A DNA stretch of 64,000 nt from Lachnospiraceae bacterium. GTDB taxonomy: Bacteria; Bacillota; Clostridia; Lachnospirales; Lachnospiraceae. The position numbers and the translations under genes are program-made. Positions 22,700 to 31,524 of the stretch are shown here, one piece after another. The notes below the pieces were generated by a model, which was not told the origin of the DNA, did not search any database, and saw nothing but the letters and a program-made list of their open reading frames with translations. Location: assembly GCA_910575105.1 (NCBI GenBank), contig CAJTDK010000004.1, forward strand, positions 186,001-250,000, written 5' to 3'. How positions within the stretch are numbered: position 1 is the first letter of the stretch; every line of letters begins with the position of its first letter.

Positions 22700-23575
22700 A
22701 TGAAAGATTATATTGTAAGGGCAACGGCAGCGGACAGCCAGGTGCGCGCGTTTGCCATAACAGCAGGGGAGCTTGTGGAAACAGCGAGAAAGCGCCACAA
22801 CACAAGCCCGGTGGCGACGGCTGCCCTCGGGAGGCTTTTGGCCGGCGGCGCCATGATGGGGAGCATGATGAAAAATGATACGGACATGCTTACGGTCAAG
22901 GTGCGGGGAAACGGTCCTCTCGGCGGGATTACCGTCACTGCGGACAGCCATGCCAACGTAAAGGGCTATGTGGAGAACCCGGATGCGATGGTGCCTGCAA
23001 AAAACGGGAAGCTTGATGTAGGCGGAGCCGTGGGCATCGGCATCATGCAGGTGATCAAGGATATGGGGCTAAAGGAGCCTTACGTGGGAGATACGATGCT
23101 TGTGACCAGTGAGATCGCGGAGGACCTTACCTACTATTTTGCAAGCTCTGAGCAGGTGCCGTCATCGGTGGGGCTGGGTGTCCTGATGGAGAAGGACAAC
23201 ACGGTGAAGTGCGCCGGGGGATTTATCATCCAGATGATGCCCTTTGCGAAGGAGGAGACTATCGCACGGATTGAAGAGAACCTCAAGCATGTCACATCCG
23301 TTACGGAGCTTTTGGACAGGGGGTATACGCCGGAAGAGATCTTAAGGGAGCTTCTTGGGAATGTGGGACTTGAGGTTACGGATACTATTCCGGCGAAGTT
23401 CTTCTGTAACTGCTCGAAGGAGCGGGTGGAGAAGGCGGTTGCAAGTATCGGAAGGAAGGATATCCAGGAGATGATCGATGAAGGAAAGGATATCGAGGTA
23501 AAGTGCCATTTCTGCAACAGCGCATATAATTATACGGTAGAGGATTTAAAGAAGATCATAAAGAGAAGCAGATAA
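22700..23575 (+). CDS. hslO: Hsp33 redox-regulated chaperone
   Basis: A holdase that is inactive when reduced and zinc-bound, and activated when oxidation breaks the zinc centre and the C-terminal domain unfolds. 291 residues, full length. N-terminal substrate domain shows MKDYIVRATAADSQVRAFA and GPLGGITVTADSHANVKGYV; the zinc ligands are the cysteine pairs FFCNCSKERV (about 235-237) and CHFC (about 268-271), both intact. GAAGGAAAAG precedes the start. Likely protects cytoplasmic proteins against oxygen or HOCl stress in an anaerobe. Confidence 0.94.
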   Translation: MKDYIVRATAADSQVRAFAITAGELVETARKRHNTSPVATAALGRLLAGGAMMGSMMKNDTDMLTVKVRGNGPLGGITVTADSHANVKGYVENPDAMVPAKNGKLDVGGAVGIGIMQVIKDMGLKEPYVGDTMLVTSEIAEDLTYYFASSEQVPSSVGLGVLMEKDNTVKCAGGFIIQMMPFAKEETIARIEENLKHVTSVTELLDRGYTPEEILRELLGNVGLEVTDTIPAKFFCNCSKERVEKAVASIGRKDIQEMIDEGKDIEVKCHFCNSAYNYTVEDLKKIIKRSR

Positions 23576-23615
23576 CGGATCTGGGTATAAGTTACCGGAG
23601 ATTGGAGGAGAGCCG

Positions 23616-25550
23616 ATGAAAGATGGATTTATAAAGGTGGCGGCGGTGACGCCGGATATACGGGTAGCGGATGTGGATTATAACACGGAACAGATCTGCG
23701 GGCTGATCGGTGAGACGGCCGGAGAGGGGGCAAAGATCGCAGTATTCCCGGAGCTTTGCCTTACCGGGTATACGTGCGGCGATCTATTTACCCAAGACAT
23801 TCTCTTAGCGAAGGCCAGAGAGGGGCTTTTTCAGGTTGCGGCATACACAAAAGGGAAAGATATGCTTGTCTTTGTGGGCGTTCCTCTGGCGGTTAACGGT
23901 GCCCTTTATAATGTGGCTGCCGCGCTGCAGGACGGGGAGATCTTAGGGCTTACGACGAAGACATTTCTCCCGAATTACGGGGAATTTTACGAGATGCGGC
24001 AGTTCAGGGAGGGGCCGTCCTTTGCGGAGGATATCTTGCTTGACGGAAAGGAAGTGCCTTTTGGCCCTCAGCTTTTGTTCGAAGCGGACAATGTGGAAGG
24101 GCTTATCGTGTCGGCGGAGATCTGCGAAGACGTGTGGTCGGCAGTCCCGCCGAGCATCCAGGCGGCAAGAGAGGGAGCTACGATTATCGTCAACTGCTCT
24201 GCCAGCGACGAGACGATCGGAAAGGCGGCTTACCGGAAAAGCCTGATCGAGGGGCAGTCTGCGCGGCTGATCTGCGGATACATTTACGCCAATGCGGGAG
24301 AAGGGGAGTCTACTACAGACCTTGTGTTCGGCGGCCACAATATGATTGCGGAGAACGGTGTTACGCTGGCATCGGGAAAGCGGTTTGAAAATGGTGTGAT
24401 CTATGCGGAGATCGATGTGAAGCGGATATTGAGCGAGAGGCAGAAGAATACGACATTTAAGCCGGCGGACGGCAGGGAGCTTTTGCGGATTTCCTTCCAT
24501 GCAGATGTTGAGGAGACGTCCCTTACCCGGAGCTTCCCTTCGCGGCCCTTTGTACCGGCGGAGGATGGAGAGCGGGAAAGGCGGTGCGAGGAGATACTTA
24601 CGATCCAGGCCATGGGGCTTAAGAAGCGCCTTGCCCACGCCCATGCACAGAGCGCGGTGGTGGGGATATCGGGAGGCCTTGATTCTACACTGGCACTTCT
24701 TGTGACGGCGAAGGCATTTGACCTTCTGGGAATGGACAGAAAGCAGATCATGGCTGTCACGATGCCCTGTTTTGGAACGACGGACCGGACTTACCGCAAT
24801 GCCTGCAAGATGTCAGAAAAGCTTGGGGCGACGCTAAAGGAAGTCCCTATTGCGGATTCGGTGGCGCAGCATTTTAAGGATATCGGACATGATCTGGAGG
24901 ATCACAGCGTTACCTATGAGAATGCCCAGGCGAGGGAGCGCACCCAGGTGATCATGGATATAGCCAACCAGAAGAACGGTATGGTCATCGGAACTGGGGA
25001 TATGTCGGAGCTTGCCCTGGGATGGGCGACTTATAACGGCGACCATATGTCCATGTACGGGGTCAACGGGTCTGTCCCGAAGACGCTGGTGCGGCATCTG
25101 GTGCGTTATTATGCGGATACCTGCCAGGATAAGACGCTTATGGAGGTGCTTTATGATGTGCTTGATACGCCGGTAAGTCCGGAGCTTCTCCCGCCCGAGG
25201 ACGGTGAGATCGCTCAGAAGACGGAGGATCTGGTAGGGCCTTATGAGCTGCATGACTTTTTCCTGTATTATTTCCTGCGGTTCGGCTATGAGCCGGCGAA
25301 GATCTACCGGATCGCGAAGCGGGCATTTGCAGGGGAATATGAGGATGAGACAATCTATAGGTGGCTTCGTACCTTCTGCTTACGGTTCTTCTCCCAGCAG
25401 TTTAAGCGCTCCTGCCTGCCGGACGGGCCGAAGGTGGGGACGGTGGCGCTGTCGCCGAGAGGGGACTGGCGGATGCCCAGCGACGCATGCGTCCGGGCGT
25501 GGATAGATAACCTGGAGAGGGCAGGAGGTAAGAAGGATGGAGACGAATAA
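23616..25550 (+). CDS. nadE: Glutamine-dependent NAD+ synthetase
   Basis: Makes NAD from deamido-NAD using ATP and glutamine. 644 residues: N-terminal nitrilase-type glutaminase (Glu in FPELCLTGYTCGD, Lys in TKTFLPNYGEFYE, nucleophile Cys in SAEICEDVW) and C-terminal synthetase with the P-loop VVGISGGLDSTLALL at about 348-362. The long two-domain form matches that of clostridia and mycobacteria. GGAGGAGAG lies before the start. The last 14 bases overlap the next gene. Confidence 0.95.
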   Translation: MKDGFIKVAAVTPDIRVADVDYNTEQICGLIGETAGEGAKIAVFPELCLTGYTCGDLFTQDILLAKAREGLFQVAAYTKGKDMLVFVGVPLAVNGALYNVAAALQDGEILGLTTKTFLPNYGEFYEMRQFREGPSFAEDILLDGKEVPFGPQLLFEADNVEGLIVSAEICEDVWSAVPPSIQAAREGATIIVNCSASDETIGKAAYRKSLIEGQSARLICGYIYANAGEGESTTDLVFGGHNMIAENGVTLASGKRFENGVIYAEIDVKRILSERQKNTTFKPADGRELLRISFHADVEETSLTRSFPSRPFVPAEDGERERRCEEILTIQAMGLKKRLAHAHAQSAVVGISGGLDSTLALLVTAKAFDLLGMDRKQIMAVTMPCFGTTDRTYRNACKMSEKLGATLKEVPIADSVAQHFKDIGHDLEDHSVTYENAQARERTQVIMDIANQKNGMVIGTGDMSELALGWATYNGDHMSMYGVNGSVPKTLVRHLVRYYADTCQDKTLMEVLYDVLDTPVSPELLPPEDGEIAQKTEDLVGPYELHDFFLYYFLRFGYEPAKIYRIAKRAFAGEYEDETIYRWLRTFCLRFFSQQFKRSCLPDGPKVGTVALSPRGDWRMPSDACVRAWIDNLERAGGKKDGDE

Positions 25551-25950
25551 GCAAAAAGCAGCGGCAAATTTTATGGAAAAGCGGTACAATTGCTGCCAGT
25601 CGGTGGTCTGCACATATGCCGGGCGGTACGGAGCCGGCGAAAAGGATGTGTTCAGGATGACGGAAGGCTTCGGCCTTGGGATGGGCGGCCTTATGGACAC
25701 CTGCGGAGCCGTTACGGGGATGTTTCTTGTCATCGGTCTTTATAACAGCGCCGGAGATATGGAAGACCCGCTGCGTACCAAGATGGATACCTATGAAAAG
25801 ATAAGAAAGGCGGCGGCGCTTTTCAGAGAGAAAAAGGGTTCTGTCTACTGCAGGGACCTGCTGACGCAAAAAGGGCCGCAGCCCCTCCCCTGCTGTGCAG
25901 AATGTGTGGAGACGGCGGTAGAGGTGCTTGGTGAGATGGGGATCGGATAA
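25537..25950 (+). CDS. C_GCAxxG_C_C family redox protein
   Basis: A 137-residue protein with the spaced cysteines of the C_GCAxxG_C_C family: NCCQSVVCTYA, MGGLMDTCGAVTGMFLVIGL, YCRDLL and CCAECVETAVEVL. These cysteines are thought to bind a metal or Fe-S cluster; the role is uncertain, possibly redox. The gene overlaps nadE by 14 bases with AGGAGG inside nadE, so it is translationally coupled. A strong terminator-like hairpin follows at 26001. Confidence 0.85.
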   Translation: METNKQKAAANFMEKRYNCCQSVVCTYAGRYGAGEKDVFRMTEGFGLGMGGLMDTCGAVTGMFLVIGLYNSAGDMEDPLRTKMDTYEKIRKAAALFREKKGSVYCRDLLTQKGPQPLPCCAECVETAVEVLGEMGIG

Positions 25951-26000
25951 CGGACACAGCGGACAAGTGGTTGGTGCCTGCTCTTGATTTTTCAGAATAA

Positions 26001-26044
26001 AAACCTTCAGAAACGGCGGCGGTACGTGCCGGTTCTGAAGGTTT
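26001..26044. terminator. Terminator-like hairpin
   Basis: AAACCTTCAGAAACGGC (26001-26017) pairs with GCCGGTTCTGAAGGTTT (26028-26044) except for one mismatch, preceded by AAAAA and followed by TTTCC; a long stable stem that could stop transcription from the left. Confidence 0.65.
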
Positions 26045-26103
26045 CCGATTTTCAGTGACAAGATAGCAGTCCTGTGTTTATCTCTGCTTTTCTGGTCTTT
26101 GTT

Positions 26104-26138
26104 ATACCGGCTGTCCGATAGTTTTGGACAGCCGGTAT
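26104..26138. repeat. Perfect 13-bp inverted repeat
   Basis: ATACCGGCTGTCC (26104-26116) and GGACAGCCGGTAT (26126-26138) with a nine-base loop, 17 bases from the S1 gene's stop. No U tract on either side, so its use as a terminator is uncertain; it may be an end-processing stem or a transcription stop with rho-like help. Confidence 0.5.
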
Positions 26139-26155
26139 TTACAAAAAACCGGTGC

Positions 26156-26830
26156 TTACAGCTTGATATCCTTGAACAGATCGCCAAGGCTCGTTCCGAT
26201 ATTGCCGGCCTTCGGAATCTCAACCTTTTCTTCCGGCTCTTCTTTTACCTCTTCCAGAGCCTTCATGCTGAGACTGATCTTTCCGTCCTTGATGCCGATT
26301 ACCTTTACGGTAACCTCGTCGCCTACGCTCAGTACATCCTTTGGCAGCTTTACGCGCTTCTGGCTGATCTGCGATACATGCACCAGGCCGGAGAGATGGT
26401 CAGGGAGACGGATGAACGCGCCGTAGTTCTGCAGGGTCTCTACCGTCCCGGTAAGAACCGTTCCCACTTTTACGCTGGCAATCTTTTCCTCACGTTCCTT
26501 TTTCTCTTTTTCCTTCAGAATCTCGCGGGCGGAAAGAACCAGACGGTTCTCGGCCTGATCTGCCTCAATTACTTTTACCTCGATATCCTTTAAGAGGTAG
26601 GATTCCAGATCCTCAATGTAAGAGAGGGATAACCTGGATGCAGGGATGAAACCGCGGATGCCCTCTACCATTGCGATCGCACCGCCGTTCACAATACCTT
26701 CAACCTTTACCGGGAGCACTGTGCCATTTGCCTTATAAGATGCAATCAGGTTCCACGGGTTGGCATCGTCAAAATGCTCCTCAAAATCAGCCATGGTCTG
26801 GGTTTCTTCCTGTAATAACTCTTCACTCAT
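26156..26830 (-). CDS. S1-domain RNA-binding protein
   Basis: A 224-residue protein with two S1 folds: residues about 38-105 (VLPVKVEGIVNGGAIAMVEGIRGFIPASRL) and 120-192 (VGTVLTGTVETLQNYGAFIRLPDHLSGLVHVSQIS...KVIGIKDGKISLSMKALEE). It is shorter than ribosomal protein bS1 and is of the YugI/RpsA-like kind found in clostridia. It may bind mRNA or the ribosome. The start at 26830 has AAAGGAAC upstream. It is divergent from the pyrophosphatase gene; the 167-base gap has an extended -10 (TGCTATACT on the minus strand). Confidence 0.85.
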   Translation of the reverse strand: MSEELLQEETQTMADFEEHFDDANPWNLIASYKANGTVLPVKVEGIVNGGAIAMVEGIRGFIPASRLSLSYIEDLESYLLKDIEVKVIEADQAENRLVLSAREILKEKEKKEREEKIASVKVGTVLTGTVETLQNYGAFIRLPDHLSGLVHVSQISQKRVKLPKDVLSVGDEVTVKVIGIKDGKISLSMKALEEVKEEPEEKVEIPKAGNIGTSLGDLFKDIKL

Positions 26831-26997
26831 TGTACTTTGTTCCTTTCTCATCATTCTAATATCTCTAGTATAGCATATAATCTGTGTATTGTGGGGAGAA
26901 AAAATGAGAAGTAGAAAAAATATAGTTGACTTGGCATGAAAAAAATGGCAATCTAACTATTAGAAACTTTCAAAAAAGGTTTTATAAGGAGATCTAT

Positions 26998-28644
26998 ATG
27001 GGAAAAAAATCGAAGAAAATATATATTGTCGGACATAAAAACCCGGATACAGATTCGATCTGTTCTGCGATCGCTTACGCAGAGCTGAAAAAAAAGGTGA
27101 CCGGCGACGACTACGTGGCGAAGCGGGCAGGGCAGATCAATGAGGAGACGCACTTTGTGCTGAAAAGGTTCAAGGTGGATGCGCCGGGGCTTTTGCAGAA
27201 TGTTAAGCTGCAGGTTAAAGATATGGATATACATAGGATCGACGGGGTAGCGCCTAACCTTTCCATCAGGAATACCTGGGAGAAGATGAAGGAGAACAAT
27301 ATCAAGACGCTTCCTGTGCTGAAGGATGAGGAGCTTGTGGGGGTGATCTCTACCGGGGATATCGCGACTTCCTATATGGAGGTGTACGACAACCGGGAGC
27401 TGTCAAGTGCCAGGACCCAGTATAAGAATATCATCGACACCCTTGACGGGAAGCTGATCAGCGGCAATGAGCACGGGTGTTTTACGACAGGCAAGGTGAC
27501 TGTGGGGGCGTCCAATGACGAGCTGATGAAGGAGTTTATCGAGAAGGATGACCTGGTGATCTTAGGGAACCGTCCGGAAGCCCAGGCCTGCGCGGTCAAT
27601 ATCGACGCGAGCTGCATGGTTGTCTGCCAGGATGCAAAGGTATCGCCGGAGCTGATTAAAAAAGCGGAGGAGCAGAGCATCGTCATTATCAGCACGCCCC
27701 ACGATACCTATACGGTGGCGCGGCTGATCAACCAGAGTATACCAGTTAAGCATTTTATGAGCAAAGGGCCGCTTGTCACCTTTCACATGAATGATTATGT
27801 GGATGATATCAGGGAAGTGATGACGAAGAATAAGTTCCGTGATTTCCCGATCCTTGACCGGCACGGGAGGTTCCGGGGATTTATCTCCAGGCGGCGTTTC
27901 CTGAATGTGAAGAAAAAGCAGGTCATCCTGGTAGACCATAATGAGAAATCCCAGGCGGTTGACGGCATCGAGGAAGCGGATATCGTGGAGATCATCGATC
28001 ATCACAGGCTGGGCAATATTGAGACGATGGGACCAGTATTTTTTCGGAACCAGCCGGTAGGCTGCACGGCGACGATCATTACCCAGATGTATGAAGAGGC
28101 GGGAGTGGAGATACCTTCGGATATCGCTGGACTTCTCTGCTGCGCGATCATATCGGATACCCTTCTTTTCCGCTCGCCCACCTGCACGGCAGTGGATGAG
28201 AAGACGGCGAAGAAGCTTGCGAAGCTTGCCAAGATTGACATGGAAAAGATGTCCATGGAGATGTTCAATGCGGGAAGCAGCCTCAAAGGCAAGAGCGCGG
28301 AGGATATCCTGTTCCAGGATTTCAAGCAGTTTACGGTGAATGATACCGTGTTCGGGGTGGGCCAGATTAATTCCATGAATAAAGAAGAGCTGTCAGAGAT
28401 CAAAGAGATGCTCAGCCCGCATATTCCGAAGGTATTAGAGGGCGGGAAGATGGAGATGATCTACTTTATGCTGACGGATATCTTGAATGAATCGACGGAG
28501 CTTCTGTGCTGCGGCCACGGGGCGAGAGCCAGCATCATCAGCGCCTTTGACCTGCCGGAGGATACGGACCGGATCATCCTTAAGGGCGTGGTATCCAGGA
28601 AGAAGCAGTTGATCCCCACGCTGGTGGCGTCGCTGCAGCAGTAG
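26998..28644 (+). CDS. ppaC: CBS-DRTGG manganese-dependent inorganic pyrophosphatase
   Basis: A family II pyrophosphatase (hydrolyses PPi) with a regulatory insert. 548 residues: N-terminal DHH part starting IYIVGHKNPDTDSICSAIAYA (metal-binding Asp/His), a CBS domain (about 70-125), a DRTGG domain (about 130-240), a second CBS domain (about 245-300), then DHH continued with IIDHHRLGN, LLCCAIISDTLLFRSP and the DHHA2 part. CBS domains bind AMP/ADP (inhibit) or ATP/diadenosine polyphosphates (activate). TAAGGAG precedes the start; upstream in-frame ATG at 26926 would not be used. Single gene divergent from the S1 protein. Confidence 0.93.
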   Translation: MGKKSKKIYIVGHKNPDTDSICSAIAYAELKKKVTGDDYVAKRAGQINEETHFVLKRFKVDAPGLLQNVKLQVKDMDIHRIDGVAPNLSIRNTWEKMKENNIKTLPVLKDEELVGVISTGDIATSYMEVYDNRELSSARTQYKNIIDTLDGKLISGNEHGCFTTGKVTVGASNDELMKEFIEKDDLVILGNRPEAQACAVNIDASCMVVCQDAKVSPELIKKAEEQSIVIISTPHDTYTVARLINQSIPVKHFMSKGPLVTFHMNDYVDDIREVMTKNKFRDFPILDRHGRFRGFISRRRFLNVKKKQVILVDHNEKSQAVDGIEEADIVEIIDHHRLGNIETMGPVFFRNQPVGCTATIITQMYEEAGVEIPSDIAGLLCCAIISDTLLFRSPTCTAVDEKTAKKLAKLAKIDMEKMSMEMFNAGSSLKGKSAEDILFQDFKQFTVNDTVFGVGQINSMNKEELSEIKEMLSPHIPKVLEGGKMEMIYFMLTDILNESTELLCCGHGARASIISAFDLPEDTDRIILKGVVSRKKQLIPTLVASLQQ

Positions 28645-28693
28645 AAGGACATTACTTCAAGATTAATGCAATGATGTATTAGGAGGAAAGATT

Positions 28694-29269
28694 ATGGGAC
28701 GGCAGATCTGGAAGCCGGGAAATATGCTGTATCCGCTCCCGGCGGTGATGGTCAGTACGGCGGATACGAAGGGCAGGGATAATATCATTACCGTGGCGTG
28801 GACAGGGACGGTATGCACAGATCCCGCCATGTTATACATTTCCGTGAGGCCGGAGCGGTATTCCTACCACATGCTCCGGGAGAGCGGGGAGTTCGTGGTG
28901 AACTTAACCACAGAGAGGCTTGCGAAGGCGGCGGACTGGTGCGGCGTGCGCTCCGGGCGGGATACGGATAAATGGAAGGAGATGCGCCTGACGAGAGGAG
29001 AGGCAAAAAAGCTAAAGTATGCGCCGCTGATCATGGAATCTCCGGTGAACCTTGAGTGTAAAGTGACGGAAGTCAGGGAGCTGGGCTCCCACCATATGTT
29101 TCTCGCTCAGGTGTTAGCAGTCCAGGTGGACGAAGCCTACATGAAAAAGAGCGGGAAGTTCGAACTGAATTCTACCGGTCTTATCGCCTATTCCCACGGA
29201 GAATATTTTTCCCTTGGGAAGTCCAAGGGGAGGTTCGGATGGAGCGTAAAAGGGTCGGGAAAACATTAG
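28694..29269 (+). CDS. Flavin reductase (FMN-binding) family protein
   Basis: A 191-residue flavoprotein with the flavin_Reduct fold: NMLYPLPAVMVSTADTKGRDNIITVAWTGTVCTDPAMLYISVRPERYSYHML (the FMN-binding edge in the family) and STGLIAYSHGEYFSLGK near the C-terminus. It may use NAD(P)H to reduce flavin or act as a flavin/heme protein; the partner is unknown. GGAGGAAAG before the start. Its stop codon overlaps the convergent MATE gene's stop by three bases, inside a shared terminator loop. Confidence 0.85.
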   Translation: MGRQIWKPGNMLYPLPAVMVSTADTKGRDNIITVAWTGTVCTDPAMLYISVRPERYSYHMLRESGEFVVNLTTERLAKAADWCGVRSGRDTDKWKEMRLTRGEAKKLKYAPLIMESPVNLECKVTEVRELGSHHMFLAQVLAVQVDEAYMKKSGKFELNSTGLIAYSHGEYFSLGKSKGRFGWSVKGSGKH

Positions 29270-29284
29270 TTTCCCAACCCTTTT
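29248..29284. terminator. Bidirectional terminator holding two stop codons in its loop
   Basis: AAAAGGGTCGGGAAA (29248-29262) pairs with TTTCCCAACCCTTTT (29270-29284) with one mismatch. The seven-base loop (29263-29269) contains the TAG of the flavin reductase (29267-29269) and, on the other strand, the TAA of the MATE gene (29266-29268). T tracts occur on both strands. Confidence 0.88.
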
Positions 29285-30645
29285 ATTTTTTCTTTATAAA
29301 TCCGGATGAACAGAAGCGTACAGAGAATAACCGACACAAGCTCGGCGATAGGGAATGACCACCATACGGCGGACAGCCCGAACAGTCTTGCGGATATGTA
29401 CGCGATCGGCAGGATGACAAAAAGCTGCCTTGCCGCCGATACGATCAGGCTGTAGACGCCATTTCCCATGGCCTGGAAGGTAGAGCTGATGATGATGCTG
29501 TACCCGGCAAGAAGGAAATGCAGGCTGATGATCTTAAGCGCCGGGATTCCGATCGCCAGCATATTATCCGATGCGTTGAACAGCGAGGATAAAAGAATCG
29601 CCGGACAGGTCAGGAAGATAACCATTCCAACAGCCATGATCGACATGGATATGGCGACGCTTAGGCGTATCGTCTGGGTAATGCGGCTTCGCTTCCTTGC
29701 ACCGAAATTGTAGGCGATAATCGGGATCATGCCGTTATTAAGACCGAATACCGGCATGAAGATAAAGCTCTGGAGCTTGAAGTACACGCCGAATACGGCG
29801 GCGGCCGTAGAGGAGAACATCAGCAGGATCTTATTGAAGCCAAAGGTCATGACAGAGCCGATAGACTGCATGATGATGGACGGGATGCCCACCTTGTAGA
29901 TGATGCCGATGGTCTTTTTGTGGGGCCTGAATCCCCGGAAGCTGAGGCTGATCTCCTTATTCCTCGTCTGATTAAAATAAAGAGACATGCATACGGCCAC
30001 GATCTGTCCGGTGACGGTTGCCACGGCGGCTCCCGCTACTTCCATCCGCGGGAATCCGAACAGTCCGAAGATCATGATGGGATCTAGGATAATGTTGATG
30101 ATCGCCCCGGTTCCCTGGGTGATCATGTTGTAAAAGGTCTTTCCGGTGGACTGCATCAGCCGCTCAAAGGTAATCTGCAGGAAAATCCCCGCCGACATGA
30201 CTGTGATGATCCTAAGATACTGGGTGCCGTAGCGGATGATCTCCGGGTTGTCCGTCTGCAGGGAAAAGAAAAGCCCTGCGCCAAGGCCACCGGCTATGGC
30301 AAATACGATACAGCTTACGACCGCTAAAAATACACCGTTTCTTGCGGCGCGGTCGGCGCTTTCAAAATCTTTTTCTCCTAAGTTCCTGGAAAGCAGGGCA
30401 TTGATGCCTACTCCGGTGCCGCTGGATACGGATATCATCAGGGTCTGCGCCGGGAATGCCAAAGATACGGCAGTCAGCGCGTCCTCGCTCAGCTTTGCCA
30501 CGAACATACTGTCAACGATATTATACAAGGCCTGCACCAGCATGGACAGCATCATGGGCAGGGACATAGTGATTAAGAGCTTCGGAACCGGCATGACGCC
30601 CATCTTGTTTTCCGGAGCAGAGATCTGCTTTTGTGTCTCAGACAT
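29266..30645 (-). CDS. MATE-family efflux transporter
   Basis: A 459-residue 12-helix exporter: VPKLLITMSLPMMLSMLVQALYNIVDSMFVAKL at the start is the MATE family signature, with the second bundle starting near residue 240. Sodium- or proton-coupled export of drugs or metabolites; substrate unknown. The start at 30645 has AAAGGAGG at good spacing, which excludes the longer frame. Convergent with the flavin reductase, divergent from the polysaccharide deacetylase (30738). Confidence 0.92.
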   Translation of the reverse strand: MSETQKQISAPENKMGVMPVPKLLITMSLPMMLSMLVQALYNIVDSMFVAKLSEDALTAVSLAFPAQTLMISVSSGTGVGINALLSRNLGEKDFESADRAARNGVFLAVVSCIVFAIAGGLGAGLFFSLQTDNPEIIRYGTQYLRIITVMSAGIFLQITFERLMQSTGKTFYNMITQGTGAIINIILDPIMIFGLFGFPRMEVAGAAVATVTGQIVAVCMSLYFNQTRNKEISLSFRGFRPHKKTIGIIYKVGIPSIIMQSIGSVMTFGFNKILLMFSSTAAAVFGVYFKLQSFIFMPVFGLNNGMIPIIAYNFGARKRSRITQTIRLSVAISMSIMAVGMVIFLTCPAILLSSLFNASDNMLAIGIPALKIISLHFLLAGYSIIISSTFQAMGNGVYSLIVSAARQLFVILPIAYISARLFGLSAVWWSFPIAELVSVILCTLLFIRIYKEKIKGLGN

Positions 30646-30737
30646 GTGAAAACCTCCTTTAAAATATGCATTGGCTATTATATCATTCATATATTTATAA
30701 TGCAACGATTTTATGAAACAGCGAGAGAGGTGTGAAT

Positions 30738-31511
30738 TTGATCAGAGGAAAGAAGGAAGGGCACAGGAGAGAATGGGAGGAGAGGCAGGCCATCCGCTGT
30801 CTGTGCGCCATATTATATCTGTTCTGCATCCTGAACATGACGGGGATATCCTTAAATTTCCGGGCGGAGGAGAAAATGCACTATAACAACGCACAAAAGG
30901 TGAAGGAGGCGGTGTCAGAGAAGGTGGCGGGAGAGACGAAGGAGTATGGCGATATTCCGCCCAAGATCGCGCTTACCTTTGACGACGGCCCTAATGAGGC
31001 ATGCACAGGAAGGCTTCTTAAGGGGTTAAAAAAGCGGAACGTGCGGGCAACATTTTTCGTGATTGGGAAAAATGTGAAGGCCAACCCGAAGCTTACGAAG
31101 CGCATATACGAGGACGGGCACATGATTGGGAACCACACCTACAGTCATATTGATATGAGCAAGGTGTCGGAGGAAAAGGCAGAAAAGGAGCTGAAAAAGA
31201 CCGGGCGGGCGGTCCATGCCATAACCGGGGAATATCCCCAGTACATGCGCCCGCCTTACGGGGTGTGTTCAGAAAAGCTTGAGGAGTCCATGGATATGAT
31301 CGTGGTGCGCTGGACGATAGACCCGCTGGACTGGAAGACGGAGAATACGGATGAAATTGTAAAGAAGGTAGTGACGAAGGCGGAGGAAAATGATATTATT
31401 CTATTACATGACTGTTACAATACTTCTGTGGACGCTGCATTAAAGATCGTCGATATTCTGCAGGAGAAGGGCTATGAGTTTGTGACAGTGGATGAATTGT
31501 TTTTGAATTAG
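30738..31511 (+). CDS. Polysaccharide deacetylase (NodB homology)
   Basis: A membrane-anchored deacetylase (257 residues). One helix at about 18-35 (LCAILYLFCILNMTGISL) anchors the N-terminus, then a linker, then the NodB domain: TFDDGPNE (metal Asp), MIGNHTYSHIDMS (His pair), RPPYGVCSEKLEE, IDPLDWKT and IILLHDCYN. It probably removes acetyl groups from peptidoglycan or other surface glycans outside the cell. The start is unclear: TTG at 30738 has GAGAGAGG seven bases before; GTG at 30732 is one base from that site. Next gene rarA starts 13 bases after. Confidence 0.9.
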   Translation: MIRGKKEGHRREWEERQAIRCLCAILYLFCILNMTGISLNFRAEEKMHYNNAQKVKEAVSEKVAGETKEYGDIPPKIALTFDDGPNEACTGRLLKGLKKRNVRATFFVIGKNVKANPKLTKRIYEDGHMIGNHTYSHIDMSKVSEEKAEKELKKTGRAVHAITGEYPQYMRPPYGVCSEKLEESMDMIVVRWTIDPLDWKTENTDEIVKKVVTKAEENDIILLHDCYNTSVDAALKIVDILQEKGYEFVTVDELFLN

Positions 31512-31524
31512 AGGATGGCAGAAG

